Of a stretch of DNA of 64,000 bases, positions 36,466 through 45,940 are shown piece after piece. The notes below the pieces were generated by a model, which saw nothing but the letters and a program-made list of their open reading frames with translations, did not search any database and was not told the origin of the DNA. Location of the stretch: positions 1 through 64,000 of the forward strand of contig JBPWQW010000008.1 in assembly GCA_051814705.1 (NCBI GenBank), written 5' to 3'. The stretch comes from Geojedonia sp051814705. GTDB lineage: Bacteria; Bacteroidota; Bacteroidia; Flavobacteriales; Flavobacteriaceae. The position numbers and the translations under genes are program-made. The number at the start of each line of letters is the position of its first letter. Within the stretch, counting starts at the first letter, position 1.

Positions 36466-37911
36466 ATGAAAAAACTCGCATTGCATTGGAAAATCCTTAT
36501 TGGGATGGTATTGGGAATTATTTGGGCATTATTGTCCAGCTCCCTGGGGTGGAGTTCGTTTACAATCAATTGGATAGACCCATTTGGCACCATTTTTATA
36601 AACCTCCTGAAATTAATAGCCGTTCCATTGGTATTGTTTTCCATTATTAGTGGCGTTGCCAATATTGGTGACCCAGCAAGCCTTGGTAGAATGGGAGGGA
36701 AAACACTTCTTATTTATCTTGTTACAACAGTTCTGGCTATTTCACTAGGATTGTTGTTGGTAAACACCATTAAACCGGGAAGGTTAATTGATGAGCAAAG
36801 TAGGATTGACAATAGAATTAGTTATGAAATTTGGGCAGCTTCTCAAGGTCATCAAATTAAAGATGGTATTAACTATCTTCAAGACCCTACGTTTTTTGAA
36901 CGAGCACAAGAAATTTCAAAATTAACTAACTCAGAATTAAAAGAAGCTTCAGTTTCTGATAAACTGGAAAACGCAAATAAGCAAAAAGAAACATCACCAT
37001 TGCAACCTTTGGTTGATATAGTGCCCGATAACTTTTTTTATTCACTTTCCAATAATGGACTAATGTTACAGGTTATCTTTTTTGCTATATTTTTTGGGAT
37101 TAGCTTACTGTTTATTCCAAATGAAAAGTCACAACCTGTTTTAAACATAGTTGATGGCATTAATGAGGTTTTTTTAAAAATGGTAGATTTGGTCATGCAG
37201 GCGGCTCCCTTTTTTGTGTTTGCTTTATTGGCTGGAGTTGTGAGTAAAATGGCGGGTGATGATATCGGTAAAGTTATTGAGATTTTTAAAGGTTTAGGTT
37301 GGTACTCACTTACAGTCTTTGTAGGTCTTTTATTGATGGTCGTTATTGTTTATCCAGGTATTTTAAAAACTTTTGTAAAAAAAATCCCCTATGCAGGATT
37401 CTTCAAAGCCATGGGGCCCGCACAAACATTGGCGTTTTCTACCTCTAGCAGTGCAGCAACTTTACCGGTAACTATGGAATGCGTTGAGCAAAACCTGGGT
37501 GTTGATAAAAAAGTCAGCAGTTTTGTATTGCCTATTGGCGCTACAGTAAATATGGACGGCACGAGTTTATACCAAGCCGTCGCCGTTATCTTTTTGGCAC
37601 AGTTGCACATGATAGATTTAACAATTGGCCAACAATTGACCATTGTGCTTACAACGACATTGGCTTCTATAGGTTCAGCTGCGGTCCCGAGTGCGGGGCT
37701 GGTTATGCTCATTATTGTACTGGATTCTGTTGGTTTAAATCCAGCTTGGATCGCAATCATTTTTCCTGTAGATAGAATTTTGGATATGTTTAGAACGGTG
37801 GTTAACGTTACTGGTGATGCCACGGTATGCAGCATCATCGCTGATGGTGAAAACCTACTTGATTATCAAGGGGCTAAAAACCCGACTGAAACTTTTGATT
37901 TGGAATCTTAA
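36466..37911 (+). CDS. Dicarboxylate/amino acid:cation symporter (DAACS family)
   Basis: 481 residues from the ATG at 36466 (a TTG two codons earlier also exists). It has the glutamate-transporter fold with about eight membrane helices and two re-entrant hairpins: AFSTSSSAATLPVTMECVE is the HP1 serine-rich loop, GATVNMDGTSLYQAVAVIF the NMDGT cation/substrate site, and FRTVVNVTGDATVCSII the end of TM8. It imports glutamate, aspartate or C4-dicarboxylates with Na+ or H+. A hydrophilic insert of about 70 residues after TM3 (near 105-175) is longer than in GltP. Confidence 0.92.
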   Translation: MKKLALHWKILIGMVLGIIWALLSSSLGWSSFTINWIDPFGTIFINLLKLIAVPLVLFSIISGVANIGDPASLGRMGGKTLLIYLVTTVLAISLGLLLVNTIKPGRLIDEQSRIDNRISYEIWAASQGHQIKDGINYLQDPTFFERAQEISKLTNSELKEASVSDKLENANKQKETSPLQPLVDIVPDNFFYSLSNNGLMLQVIFFAIFFGISLLFIPNEKSQPVLNIVDGINEVFLKMVDLVMQAAPFFVFALLAGVVSKMAGDDIGKVIEIFKGLGWYSLTVFVGLLLMVVIVYPGILKTFVKKIPYAGFFKAMGPAQTLAFSTSSSAATLPVTMECVEQNLGVDKKVSSFVLPIGATVNMDGTSLYQAVAVIFLAQLHMIDLTIGQQLTIVLTTTLASIGSAAVPSAGLVMLIIVLDSVGLNPAWIAIIFPVDRILDMFRTVVNVTGDATVCSIIADGENLLDYQGAKNPTETFDLES

Positions 37912-37920
37912 AATATCGAT

Positions 37921-38742
37921 TTGAAAATTAATAACCCTATAGTATCCGCCACTTGGTTGAAAAAGCATTTAATGACTCCTAATTTGGTGATTTTAGATGC
38001 ATCAATCCCTAAAGTTACGAGTGGTGATGAAACGACCAACGAAGTTCAAATTCCTTCGGCACGCTTTTTTGATTTAAAACATAAGTTTAGCGACGTTTCA
38101 GCACCATTTCCGACGACCATTCCTTCTGCTGAACAATTTACCAAATCGGCACAAGAACTGGGAATACATAAAGATAGCGCCATCGTAATTTATGACGATA
38201 AAGGAATTTACTCAAGTCCACGTGCATGGTGGTTGTTTAAAGCTTTTGGACATGATAATGTGGCTGTTTTAAATGGTGGATTACCAGCGTGGGAAAAAGT
38301 GAATTATGAAGTCGAACATAAACAACATTACAAAGGTGAACGGGGAGATTTTGAGGCTAGGTACCGACCAGAATTGATGAAATTTTTTGAAGAGGTCAAA
38401 AAAGAATCTGAAGATCCAAACCACCTTATTATTGATGCCCGTTCTGAAGGACGGTTTAAAGGCATTATTGCAGAACCTCGAGCTGGATTGCGAAGCGGCA
38501 CCATTCCAAATTCGGTAAACATTCCGTTTGAAGACTTATTTATAGATCAACATTTTAAAGACAAAGAAGAATTGGAAGCTATTTTTAATCGAATTGCAAA
38601 GCAAGATGATCAAATCACCTTTTCTTGTGGGTCTGGAATCACAGCATGTGTCCTAGCATTAGGAGCCGAAATGGCTGGATATAAAAACATATCGGTCTAT
38701 GATGGTTCTTGGACGGAATGGGGAAGTTTGGTGCATGAGTAG
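37921..38742 (+). CDS. Thiosulfate/3-mercaptopyruvate sulfurtransferase
   Basis: 273 residues with two rhodanese domains. The active Cys236 lies in FSCGSGITACVLALG; the loop CGSGITA is the mercaptopyruvate-type loop rather than the CRKGVTA of thiosulfate enzymes. It moves sulfur from 3-mercaptopyruvate to an acceptor in the cytosol. The start is a TTG nine bases after the stop of the preceding transporter gene and in the same frame; no ATG is available between them, so the pair is probably co-transcribed. Confidence 0.9.
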   Translation: MKINNPIVSATWLKKHLMTPNLVILDASIPKVTSGDETTNEVQIPSARFFDLKHKFSDVSAPFPTTIPSAEQFTKSAQELGIHKDSAIVIYDDKGIYSSPRAWWLFKAFGHDNVAVLNGGLPAWEKVNYEVEHKQHYKGERGDFEARYRPELMKFFEEVKKESEDPNHLIIDARSEGRFKGIIAEPRAGLRSGTIPNSVNIPFEDLFIDQHFKDKEELEAIFNRIAKQDDQITFSCGSGITACVLALGAEMAGYKNISVYDGSWTEWGSLVHE

Positions 38743-38925
38743 CTTTTCTCTTAAAACGATACACTTTAGAGCTAATTTATGCATTTCCAATTTTTTAATC
38801 AACGATTTTGGTTTTATATCGATATTTTTTAATCTGGTAAATCTTATTCACGTACCTTTAAGCATTAAATAATACACTATAATTCAATAAAAGATTTCTA
38901 GAGTATAATTAGTTGTTAATTGACT

Positions 38926-38955
38926 AGGCCCTTTTTTACAAGAGGGCCTTTTTTT
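38926..38955. terminator. Bidirectional terminator
   Basis: AGGCCCT pairs with AGGGCCT, with a T run on each side of the stem. It lies between the convergent sulfurtransferase and DCC-family genes and touches the stop codon of the latter. Confidence 0.75.
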
Positions 38956-39367
38956 ATAAAAACTTCGCTTGTAGTTCAGGAGTCGGTACCATGCAACTTT
39001 CCCGCTTTCCATACCATTTGTATCGGTTTTTGGCAATATAATCGTATACCCAGTTTCTAATGAAAGGCGGGATGATTAAAAATATGGACATACTACTTCG
39101 AGGAAAACCCAAATGCGAGGCAATTTTAAGAGCCGCAGTGGATTTGTAATAAATCCCTTTTTTTTCAGAATATAAGAGAATAGAATCCGTTTTAGAGGGG
39201 TCTATATGATACTTTGCAATTAGGTGCTGGCCAACTTCACTTTGTAGAGGTGTAAATCTAAAAAGATCCGTTTTGTCATGTTTAATAATATACTTTACAG
39301 ATGCGTTACACAGATTGCAGACACCGTCAAAAAGTACCAATTGTTTATCATAAGCTAATACACTCAT
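38954..39367 (-). CDS. DCC-family thiol-disulfide oxidoreductase (DUF393)
   Basis: 137 residues. LVLFDGVCNLCNASVKYIIKHD carries the Cys17-x-x-Cys20 pair and the aspartate that give the family its name. It is a small thioredoxin-like redox protein; partners are unknown. Its ATG overlaps the mutS2 stop codon (ATGA), so it should be translated from the mutS2 message. Confidence 0.88.
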   Translation of the reverse strand: MSVLAYDKQLVLFDGVCNLCNASVKYIIKHDKTDLFRFTPLQSEVGQHLIAKYHIDPSKTDSILLYSEKKGIYYKSTAALKIASHLGFPRSSMSIFLIIPPFIRNWVYDYIAKNRYKWYGKRESCMVPTPELQAKFL

Positions 39368-41529
39368 TTTTTGCTTTCTACCAGTTCCAATAAATCCACA
39401 TTTACGTTGGTTGTAAACATGCCATAATTAACAATAGCCTTATTTTTTTCTAAAGTATCAATACTTCCAATGGCACGTCCATCATGCATGCGCACCCGAT
39501 CACCAACTTTTAAAATTGGTTTGGGCTTTGGAGCTTCAATAGCTTTTTGTTTAGCGATTTTTTTCTTCTGCCTGATGACTTCGACTGTTTTCTCAGCCTC
39601 ATTTTTAACTTGAGTTTCTTTAGTTTTAATTGCTTTTTTCTGTTTTGCAGAAACTTTTTTACGCTTGGAATTTTCAATCTGGACTAATTTGAATAGATCA
39701 TCCATTAGTTCTCCCTTACGTTTATTGTTAAAATACTTTTCGGAGATGTCATTGATCTTTTGTCCTAAATAAATCAAACGTTGATTGCTGTCATATAATT
39801 CCTGATAACTCTCCAATTTCTTTTGAATTTTAGCATTGATTTCCTCTAACTTATCCGCCTCATTTTGTTTTTTACGTTCATTTACTTTTAAAGACTGTTC
39901 CGTTTTTTCCAACTTCGAACGCTCTTTTTGTAGTTTGGCAATAGTGGCATCAAAGCGCACTTTACCGCGCTCTATTTTCTTTTTTGCTCTGTTGATCAGC
40001 CCAAAAGGAATTCCATTTTTTTGTGCCACTTCAAAGGTAAATGAGCTTCCAGCGTGCCCTAAAGTCAATTTATAAATGGGTTCCAGACTTTTTTCGTCAA
40101 ACAGCATGCTGGCATTTTGCATATAAGGCAACTCGTTTGCTAACAATTTTAAATTGGAATAATGTGTAGTAATGATTCCAAAGGCTTCACGATGATAGAA
40201 TTCTTCCAGAAACGTTTCAGCCAAAGCGCCACCTAGTTCAGGGTCGCTACCGGTACCAAACTCATCAATTAAAAACAAGGTGTTTTTGTTACACTTCTTC
40301 AGAAAATAATTCATTTGCTTTAATCGGTAACTGTAGGTGCTCAAATGATTCTCTATAGATTGGTTATCACCAATATCAGTGATAATTCTATCAAACAAGC
40401 ACACTTTACTTTTTTCATGAACTGGGATGAGCATGCCACTTTGCAACATGACTTGAAGAAGCCCAATGGTTTTTAAGGTAATACTTTTACCTCCAGCATT
40501 GGGTCCAGAAATAACGATAATCCGATTTTCTGGAACTAATGTAATGGACTGTGGATAGGTTTTAGTTCCTTTCTTTTGATTAGAACTATAGAGTAGTGGG
40601 TGATAGGCATCTTTTATGCTATACGCTTTGTCGTCATTAACGTGTGGTAAAATACCATTGATTGTTTGTGCGTATTTGGCTTTGGCATAAAGGACATCCA
40701 AATTGGTCAAAAAGGATTGGTATTGTGAGAGTAGTTGGGTAAATGGTCTTACAAAATCGGTTAAATCCTTAAGAATTTTAATAAGTTCTTCGTGCTCTTC
40801 AAATTCTAAATTATTAAGTTCACGAGCATATCTAAATGTGGCTTCTGGTTGTACATATACAATACTTCCGGTTTTACTGCTTCCCATAATATTGCCTTTC
40901 ACTTTGCGTCTATACATAGCTTTTATGGCAAGGACACGCTTATTTTCAACAACAGATTCCCGTATGTCATCCAGATAATCAAGTCCTATATAAGAATTTA
41001 ATGCTGTAACAAAGCTTTGATTTATCTTGCCTTTAATCGAATTTATAGATAGCCGTAATGCTAACAAATTAGGAGAAGCCTGATCTTTTACATCTCCAAA
41101 GCGATCGATGATGAGATGTATTTGGTCAATCAAAACTTTTGTAATTTCTATTGTAGATGAATTAGAATAGAGTGTTGGATAATACCCTTCAAATTTTTTT
41201 AGAAAGCCTAAAATAGAATTGCAGCTGCTTGAAATGTTTGTTATTTTTTTAAAACTACTGGTTTCCAAAAAGGAATTTTCAATTTTTAAGAGCTTAATTT
41301 CTTTGCTAATGGGCTCAAAACCGTGATTGGGAATGCGATTTTCATTATAAAAAGAGGATAGAAATTCGTTAGTTAAGTTGAGTTCATGCAACAGGGTGTC
41401 CTTGGTTTTGAAAGGTAGGATTTTGAGTACTTCAGCTTTGCCCAAATCGCTAATGCAATATCGGGAAACCTGTTCTAAAACCGTTTCAAATTCCAGATCC
41501 TGTAATGTTTTTTCCTGTATGCTAATCAT
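39364..41529 (-). CDS. mutS2: MutS2 family ATPase lacking the Smr domain
   Basis: 721 residues from the ATG at 41529 (a TTG four codons earlier is weaker). The MutS core and lever region is followed by the ABC-type ATPase with Walker A GPNAGGKS near residue 342, then DEFGTGSDPELGGALAE (Walker B and D-loop), and a long Lys/Glu-rich coiled coil (about 510-650). It ends with a KOW-like beta module (VGDRVRMHDGRAIGSI) and stops at ELVESKK. B. subtilis MutS2 continues with a C-terminal Smr nuclease-like domain that is absent here. MutS2 proteins act on branched DNA or on collided ribosomes; without Smr, a structural or signalling role is more likely (inference). Confidence 0.92.
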   Translation of the reverse strand: MISIQEKTLQDLEFETVLEQVSRYCISDLGKAEVLKILPFKTKDTLLHELNLTNEFLSSFYNENRIPNHGFEPISKEIKLLKIENSFLETSSFKKITNISSSCNSILGFLKKFEGYYPTLYSNSSTIEITKVLIDQIHLIIDRFGDVKDQASPNLLALRLSINSIKGKINQSFVTALNSYIGLDYLDDIRESVVENKRVLAIKAMYRRKVKGNIMGSSKTGSIVYVQPEATFRYARELNNLEFEEHEELIKILKDLTDFVRPFTQLLSQYQSFLTNLDVLYAKAKYAQTINGILPHVNDDKAYSIKDAYHPLLYSSNQKKGTKTYPQSITLVPENRIIVISGPNAGGKSITLKTIGLLQVMLQSGMLIPVHEKSKVCLFDRIITDIGDNQSIENHLSTYSYRLKQMNYFLKKCNKNTLFLIDEFGTGSDPELGGALAETFLEEFYHREAFGIITTHYSNLKLLANELPYMQNASMLFDEKSLEPIYKLTLGHAGSSFTFEVAQKNGIPFGLINRAKKKIERGKVRFDATIAKLQKERSKLEKTEQSLKVNERKKQNEADKLEEINAKIQKKLESYQELYDSNQRLIYLGQKINDISEKYFNNKRKGELMDDLFKLVQIENSKRKKVSAKQKKAIKTKETQVKNEAEKTVEVIRQKKKIAKQKAIEAPKPKPILKVGDRVRMHDGRAIGSIDTLEKNKAIVNYGMFTTNVNVDLLELVESKK

Positions 41530-41584
41530 TCTTAAATTCAAATATTAAGACTACAAATTTAAGCTAATATATAGGTATCCAAGG

Positions 41585-43075
41585 TTAAATATAAACAGAA
41601 ATTGTCAAAAAAGCCATGGTAAATACCAGCAAGATGAGCATCAATGGCATTATAAATTTAAGCCATTTATCAAATCCAATTTTAGCCATGGCCAGAGATG
41701 CCAAAATTAATCCAGTAGGGTTAATAAAATTAAATAGACCCATGCCATATTGATAGGCGTTTATTATAAATTCACGCCCAATACCCACGCCATCGGCTAA
41801 GGGAGACATAATTGGCATGGTGAGTACAGCCATTCCGGATGATGATGAAATAAAAAAGGATAATCCGTTATAAATAAGAAACAAAACGTTAATAAAAAGC
41901 CCTTTGTTCATGCCTTCAGTGAGGTTACTGCCATAAAACAAGATGGTGTCACTTATTAATCCGTCATCCATTAAAATGGAAATCCCTCTCGCTATTCCTA
42001 TAATAAAAGCAACACTGAGTAACTGATTCGCGCCTTTCACAAAGGTATCCACAAAAACGGCTTCCTTAATTTTCGCAATGAACCCAATGATAACAGCACT
42101 CACCAAAAACACAGCTGTCATTTCTAAAAACCACCAATCCAGTTGGGAAACGCCATACACCATAACCATAAAGGAAGAAACAAAAACTATTAAAATAAGT
42201 TTTAACCTTGCAGTAAGCCGAATGGAATGTGAAAAACTCGGAAAAAGACGCTCGATGTCTTCTTTTTGACTATAGATTAACGATTGTGTTGGGTCTTTTA
42301 ATACACGTTTCGCATACCTTAAAATATAAGCAATACAAATAATTAGGCCTCCAAGCAGCATTATAATCCTACCAATAATTCCAGTCGTCCAATTTATACC
42401 TGCCGCATCTGAAGCAATAATTGTAGAAAAGGGATTTACTGTTGAAGCCATAGTACCAATAGAGGAACCAATAAAGATACAGGCTACAGGAACCAAAGCA
42501 TCGTATTTTGCTGCCAAAAAAACAGGGATGAGTATTGGGAAAAAGGCCATGGTTTCTTCAGCCATTCCAAATGTAGTTCCTCCTAGAGCAATAAGAGTTG
42601 TAACCACAATAATGAGTACGTATTCTTTTCCTTCAAGTTTTCTAGACAGCCAAGATATTCCAGCTTCAAAAGCACCCGTAAAATTTACAATTCCTACCAG
42701 TCCACCAATTATTAAAACAAATAACATGATATCAGAAACCTTAATAATACCTTGTATTGGGGATAAGATATAATCTATTAAGCCTTGTGGTTTAGCTTCT
42801 AAGGTCTTGTAGGTATTCGGGATGCTAATGGGCTTACTAATATCTCCACTGGTAAATTTTTCTAAGGGAATTTTGACCATTAACTGGTCTAGTGTGTTTT
42901 GACTGCCTTCTAAAGTTAAGGTTTTATGAAAAGAAGTCTTAATGAAAACGGCATTTTGTTTATCGTAAGTTAATCTATCAAATTGTCCTGCTGGTATTAC
43001 CCAGGTTAACATAGCAACAAAAGCAGCAATAATTAAAAGTACGGTTTGTGCGGTTGGAAATTTTAGTTTTTTCAA
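41585..43075 (-). CDS. YfcC-family membrane transporter
   Basis: 496 residues with about 12 membrane helices, beginning FPTAQTVLLIIAAFVAMLTWVIPAGQFDR and containing GGTTFGMAEETMAFFPILIP and NPTGLILASLAMAKIGFDKW, features of the YfcC / DcuC-like family. Members are annotated as arginine-ornithine or C4-dicarboxylate type carriers without firm evidence, so the substrate is unknown. The start appears to be TTG at 43075; no in-frame ATG lies nearby upstream. Confidence 0.87.
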   Translation of the reverse strand: MKKLKFPTAQTVLLIIAAFVAMLTWVIPAGQFDRLTYDKQNAVFIKTSFHKTLTLEGSQNTLDQLMVKIPLEKFTSGDISKPISIPNTYKTLEAKPQGLIDYILSPIQGIIKVSDIMLFVLIIGGLVGIVNFTGAFEAGISWLSRKLEGKEYVLIIVVTTLIALGGTTFGMAEETMAFFPILIPVFLAAKYDALVPVACIFIGSSIGTMASTVNPFSTIIASDAAGINWTTGIIGRIIMLLGGLIICIAYILRYAKRVLKDPTQSLIYSQKEDIERLFPSFSHSIRLTARLKLILIVFVSSFMVMVYGVSQLDWWFLEMTAVFLVSAVIIGFIAKIKEAVFVDTFVKGANQLLSVAFIIGIARGISILMDDGLISDTILFYGSNLTEGMNKGLFINVLFLIYNGLSFFISSSSGMAVLTMPIMSPLADGVGIGREFIINAYQYGMGLFNFINPTGLILASLAMAKIGFDKWLKFIMPLMLILLVFTMAFLTISVYI

Positions 43076-43139
43076 TGGGATATGTTTTAATAAGACTAAA
43101 GATAGTATTATTTTAGTTTTCTGAACAAGATATAGAAAG

Positions 43140-43805
43140 ATGGACGTTACTATCCACCACAGTTGGAAACCGTATTTGCAGGATGAATTTAATAAACCTT
43201 ATTTTATTAAACTATCGGAATTTGTTAAGTCTGAATACAATAATCATAAATGCTTTCCAAAAAGGGATCATATTTTTTCAGCTTTTGATTGCTGTACCTT
43301 TGAAAATCTTAAAGTAGTCATTATTGGGCAAGACCCTTATCATGGAGATGGGCAAGCCAATGGACTGTGCTTTTCAGTCAATGATGGGATCGCACATCCG
43401 CCTTCATTAATTAATATTTTCAAGGAAATAGAATCCGACTTAAACAGTTCTTACCCTGTATCGGGTAATTTAGGGCGTTGGGCCAAGCAAGGGGTCTTGT
43501 TATTAAATGCCACCTTAACGGTCAGGGCTCATCAAGCGGGTAGCCATCAACAAAAAGGATGGGAAGAGTTTACAGACCAAGTTATTAAAACGATTAGCAA
43601 TGAAAAAGAAGAGGTAATATTTTTGTTATGGGGTGGTTTTGCAAAACAAAAAATCAAATTAATAGACGCAAATAAACACCCTGTCCTCACATCGGGACAT
43701 CCTTCTCCATTAAGCGCAAATAGAGGCTATTGGTTTGGTAATCGACACTTTAGTAAGACTAACTTCCTGTTGGAGCAAGCTGGTCTGAATTCAATTGATT
43801 GGTGA
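43140..43805 (+). CDS. ung: Uracil-DNA glycosylase, family 1
   Basis: 221 residues. It excises uracil from DNA to start base-excision repair. The catalytic motif is GQDPYHGDGQANGLCFSV with Asp65, and the leucine-loop motif near the end is HPSPLSANRGYWFGNRHF with its histidine. Length is standard. It is divergent from the YfcC gene. The last about 50 bases are covered by a small reading frame on the opposite strand. Confidence 0.97.
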   Translation: MDVTIHHSWKPYLQDEFNKPYFIKLSEFVKSEYNNHKCFPKRDHIFSAFDCCTFENLKVVIIGQDPYHGDGQANGLCFSVNDGIAHPPSLINIFKEIESDLNSSYPVSGNLGRWAKQGVLLLNATLTVRAHQAGSHQQKGWEEFTDQVIKTISNEKEEVIFLLWGGFAKQKIKLIDANKHPVLTSGHPSPLSANRGYWFGNRHFSKTNFLLEQAGLNSIDW

Positions 43806-43935
43806 AGTGATGCCTAAGTATAATTGGCGGTCTTTTAGAGGCTTGATGTTTTTGGACTTTGTTGCAACTTAGAAAAAGTAAGATAAAATTAATAGCAACT
43901 AAAAACGTAAGTGTTAGGGTAATGGTCATGATCAT
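43759..43935 (-). CDS. Possible small membrane peptide (58 aa)
   Basis: An open frame from the ATG at 43935 to a TAG encodes 58 residues. The first about 22 are strongly hydrophobic (TITLTLTFLVAINFILLFLS) followed by CNKVQKH and a basic, Pro/His-containing tail. It resembles a small single-pass membrane or lipoprotein-like peptide. It overlaps the 3' end of ung on the other strand. No promoter or homology can be shown, so it may be chance. Confidence 0.25.
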   Translation of the reverse strand: MIMTITLTLTFLVAINFILLFLSCNKVQKHQASKRPPIILRHHFTNQLNSDQLAPTGS

Positions 43936-44065
43936 AGTTCATATGTTTATGCCAGAGGTATTGACGATTTGGTTTTCCAAAAGTAGGAAATAAAAGGTTT
44001 AAAAGCAATTAAATCGGACAAAAAGCGAATATTTTGACAAATAAAGCAATCTAAAGGCTAATAAT

Positions 44066-44920
44066 TCATATTATTCCTACAATACTTTCATAATTTATGA
44101 ACTCCTTAATTATTCCCAACTCAACTAATTTGTTTTGTACATCATGTATTGTTTGTTTATCGATTTGTTTTTGTGACCATTCTGTTAACGCCAGCCAATC
44201 TTGTACATCGACTAGTTTTTGATTGTACCTAGTCGCAATTGTCTTATCAATGTCGTTAATGGTTTTAAAGTTTACTGTAGTACGGTTAATAATGTTTAAA
44301 ATCTTTTTTAACTCGGCTTCGTGTTTCGATAAGAATTCGGTTCGCACTACGATTACGAAACAGGGCCAAGGAGTAGGACATTTGCCAATTTTTCTAAAGA
44401 TCCCGTCATCAACTATGGGTTTAGTAGTAAATTTTTCCCACATAAAATAATCCACATCACCATTTGACAATGCTGTAATAGCGCCATCCAGATTTTTTAC
44501 GACTTCAAACTTAAGGTCCTTCTCTAAATCCCATGAATTATTTTGGGCATGGATATAGGCCATTAAATGGGAACCCGATCCCTTTCTGCTAATTGCTGCT
44601 GTTTTGCCTTTCAACTCATCGATGGTCTTGTAGTTGGAACCATGAGCGACATGAATGCCCCAAATTAAAGGCGTTTGCACAAAGACTTGAACTATTTTAC
44701 TGGGATTACCCTCTATAATATCTTTAACAATGCCTTCGGTTAAAACCACAGCCATATCGATGTCTCCTTCACGAAGTGCTTTACACATATCTCCAGTCCC
44801 TCCTGGATAATCCACCCATCTTAAATTAATAGCTTCTTGTTTGTATTCTCCTTCTTTAAGCGTGAGATACCAAGCTAGGTTAAAATGTTCAGGTACGCCA
44901 CCTATCGTTACAGTTTTCAT
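44066..44920 (-). CDS. Orphan solute-binding protein without signal peptide (NMT1/SsuA-like fold)
   Basis: 284 residues. It has the type II periplasmic-binding-protein layout of the SsuA/ThiY/NMT1 group: TIGGVPEHFNLAWYLTLKEG at the start, DMAVVLTEGIVKDIIEG, LKGKTAAISRKGSGSHLMAY and NGDVDYFMWEKFTTKP. No signal peptide or lipobox precedes it and no ABC permease or ATPase lies nearby, so it probably works in the cytoplasm as a ligand sensor or enzyme-like protein. The ligand is unknown. Confidence 0.78.
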   Translation of the reverse strand: MKTVTIGGVPEHFNLAWYLTLKEGEYKQEAINLRWVDYPGGTGDMCKALREGDIDMAVVLTEGIVKDIIEGNPSKIVQVFVQTPLIWGIHVAHGSNYKTIDELKGKTAAISRKGSGSHLMAYIHAQNNSWDLEKDLKFEVVKNLDGAITALSNGDVDYFMWEKFTTKPIVDDGIFRKIGKCPTPWPCFVIVVRTEFLSKHEAELKKILNIINRTTVNFKTINDIDKTIATRYNQKLVDVQDWLALTEWSQKQIDKQTIHDVQNKLVELGIIKEFINYESIVGII

Positions 44921-44998
44921 CAGTGTGGTGTATTAGTGATTGAAATAGATTTAAGCTGTCCATTGCGATTGATGAGGCTTAATCTAATTTTAGATGCT

Positions 44999-45940
44999 TT
45001 AATGGGCATTTATTATAGTCTTTATGAGTTTATTTTGTTGTTTACTAAATTGATAGTCAGAGCGATTAAGCCCGCCAAAAGGAATATTATTTCCAATTTC
45101 CAAAGAATAATTACGTTGGTGTAATAAGGCTTCATGTCCTTTTCTGTTTAAAGTAAGTTTTTTGTCATCCTCTGTATAAAATATGGACAGTTTATCTATA
45201 ATTCTTGTAAGTTGAATATCACTAAACCCATAATAACCTTGGTAATTCAAGGCATAACCCAGGAGATGGTTTTTAGATTTTATAGTATTATCCTTTATGA
45301 TATTTAGTATATTTTCTTCTAAAGTGTCCAGTCCACTTTTTAAATTAGGAAATCGCTCCAAATGGGCTTTTAAGCAATTCGTCAAATATTTAAACGACGA
45401 TTTTTGTGTGATATATGCTTTTAGCAAGTTGTGGTCTTTGCCACAATAGGTTTTCCAAACAGATTCGGCAAGATCAATATCTTCATCGGTTAATTTGACT
45501 TTGTTGTCGTAATGGTATAACAATTGCCCTGAAGACAGTTCCGAAAGGCCTTTAAGATTTTTTTCGCCTGTAAGTCTGCCACTGCACACCAAATAAAGGG
45601 GCTGTTTGACACGTTTTTGCAGGAGCAAACTAATGACTCCAATAAGATTGATATGACAAAATAAATCATATTCAAACCAAAGCACAATTTCGGAATAGGC
45701 TTCTAAATGATTGAGTTTTTGTATTTCCGACACGTATTCTGCTTCATTGATTTCAATATCGTAAAATGTATTTAAAAATGCTTTTCGCAGATTGATAAAA
45801 GACTCCGTATCGATATTTATTTCAGTAGGGCCTTCGCATAACATTTCCTGCCAGGTCAAATAATCTCCAGCAATATCCAATTCCTTCAAATTTTTGGTCA
45901 GATTGCTCCCGTTTGTAATATGAAGTGTTTTATGTACCAT
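44999..45940 (-). CDS. DUF1835 domain protein
   Basis: 313 residues beginning HKTLHITNGSNLTKNLKEL, followed by GDYLTWQEMLCEGPTEI, which match the N-terminal DUF1835 module. A middle segment has IVLWFEYDLFCHINLIGVI. The C-terminal part (LGYALNYQGYYGFSDIQLTRIIDKL to LNRKGHEALLHQ) looks like a helix-turn-helix-type DUF3658-like region. Function is unknown. Its ATG overlaps the stop of the SUI1 gene (TAATG), so the two are probably translationally coupled. Confidence 0.82.
   Translation of the reverse strand: MVHKTLHITNGSNLTKNLKELDIAGDYLTWQEMLCEGPTEINIDTESFINLRKAFLNTFYDIEINEAEYVSEIQKLNHLEAYSEIVLWFEYDLFCHINLIGVISLLLQKRVKQPLYLVCSGRLTGEKNLKGLSELSSGQLLYHYDNKVKLTDEDIDLAESVWKTYCGKDHNLLKAYITQKSSFKYLTNCLKAHLERFPNLKSGLDTLEENILNIIKDNTIKSKNHLLGYALNYQGYYGFSDIQLTRIIDKLSIFYTEDDKKLTLNRKGHEALLHQRNYSLEIGNNIPFGGLNRSDYQFSKQQNKLIKTIINAH

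Noticed and set aside
38743..38925. Search for a small gene or RNA between the sulfurtransferase and DCC genes
   Set aside because: Only AT-rich sequence and the shared terminator were seen.
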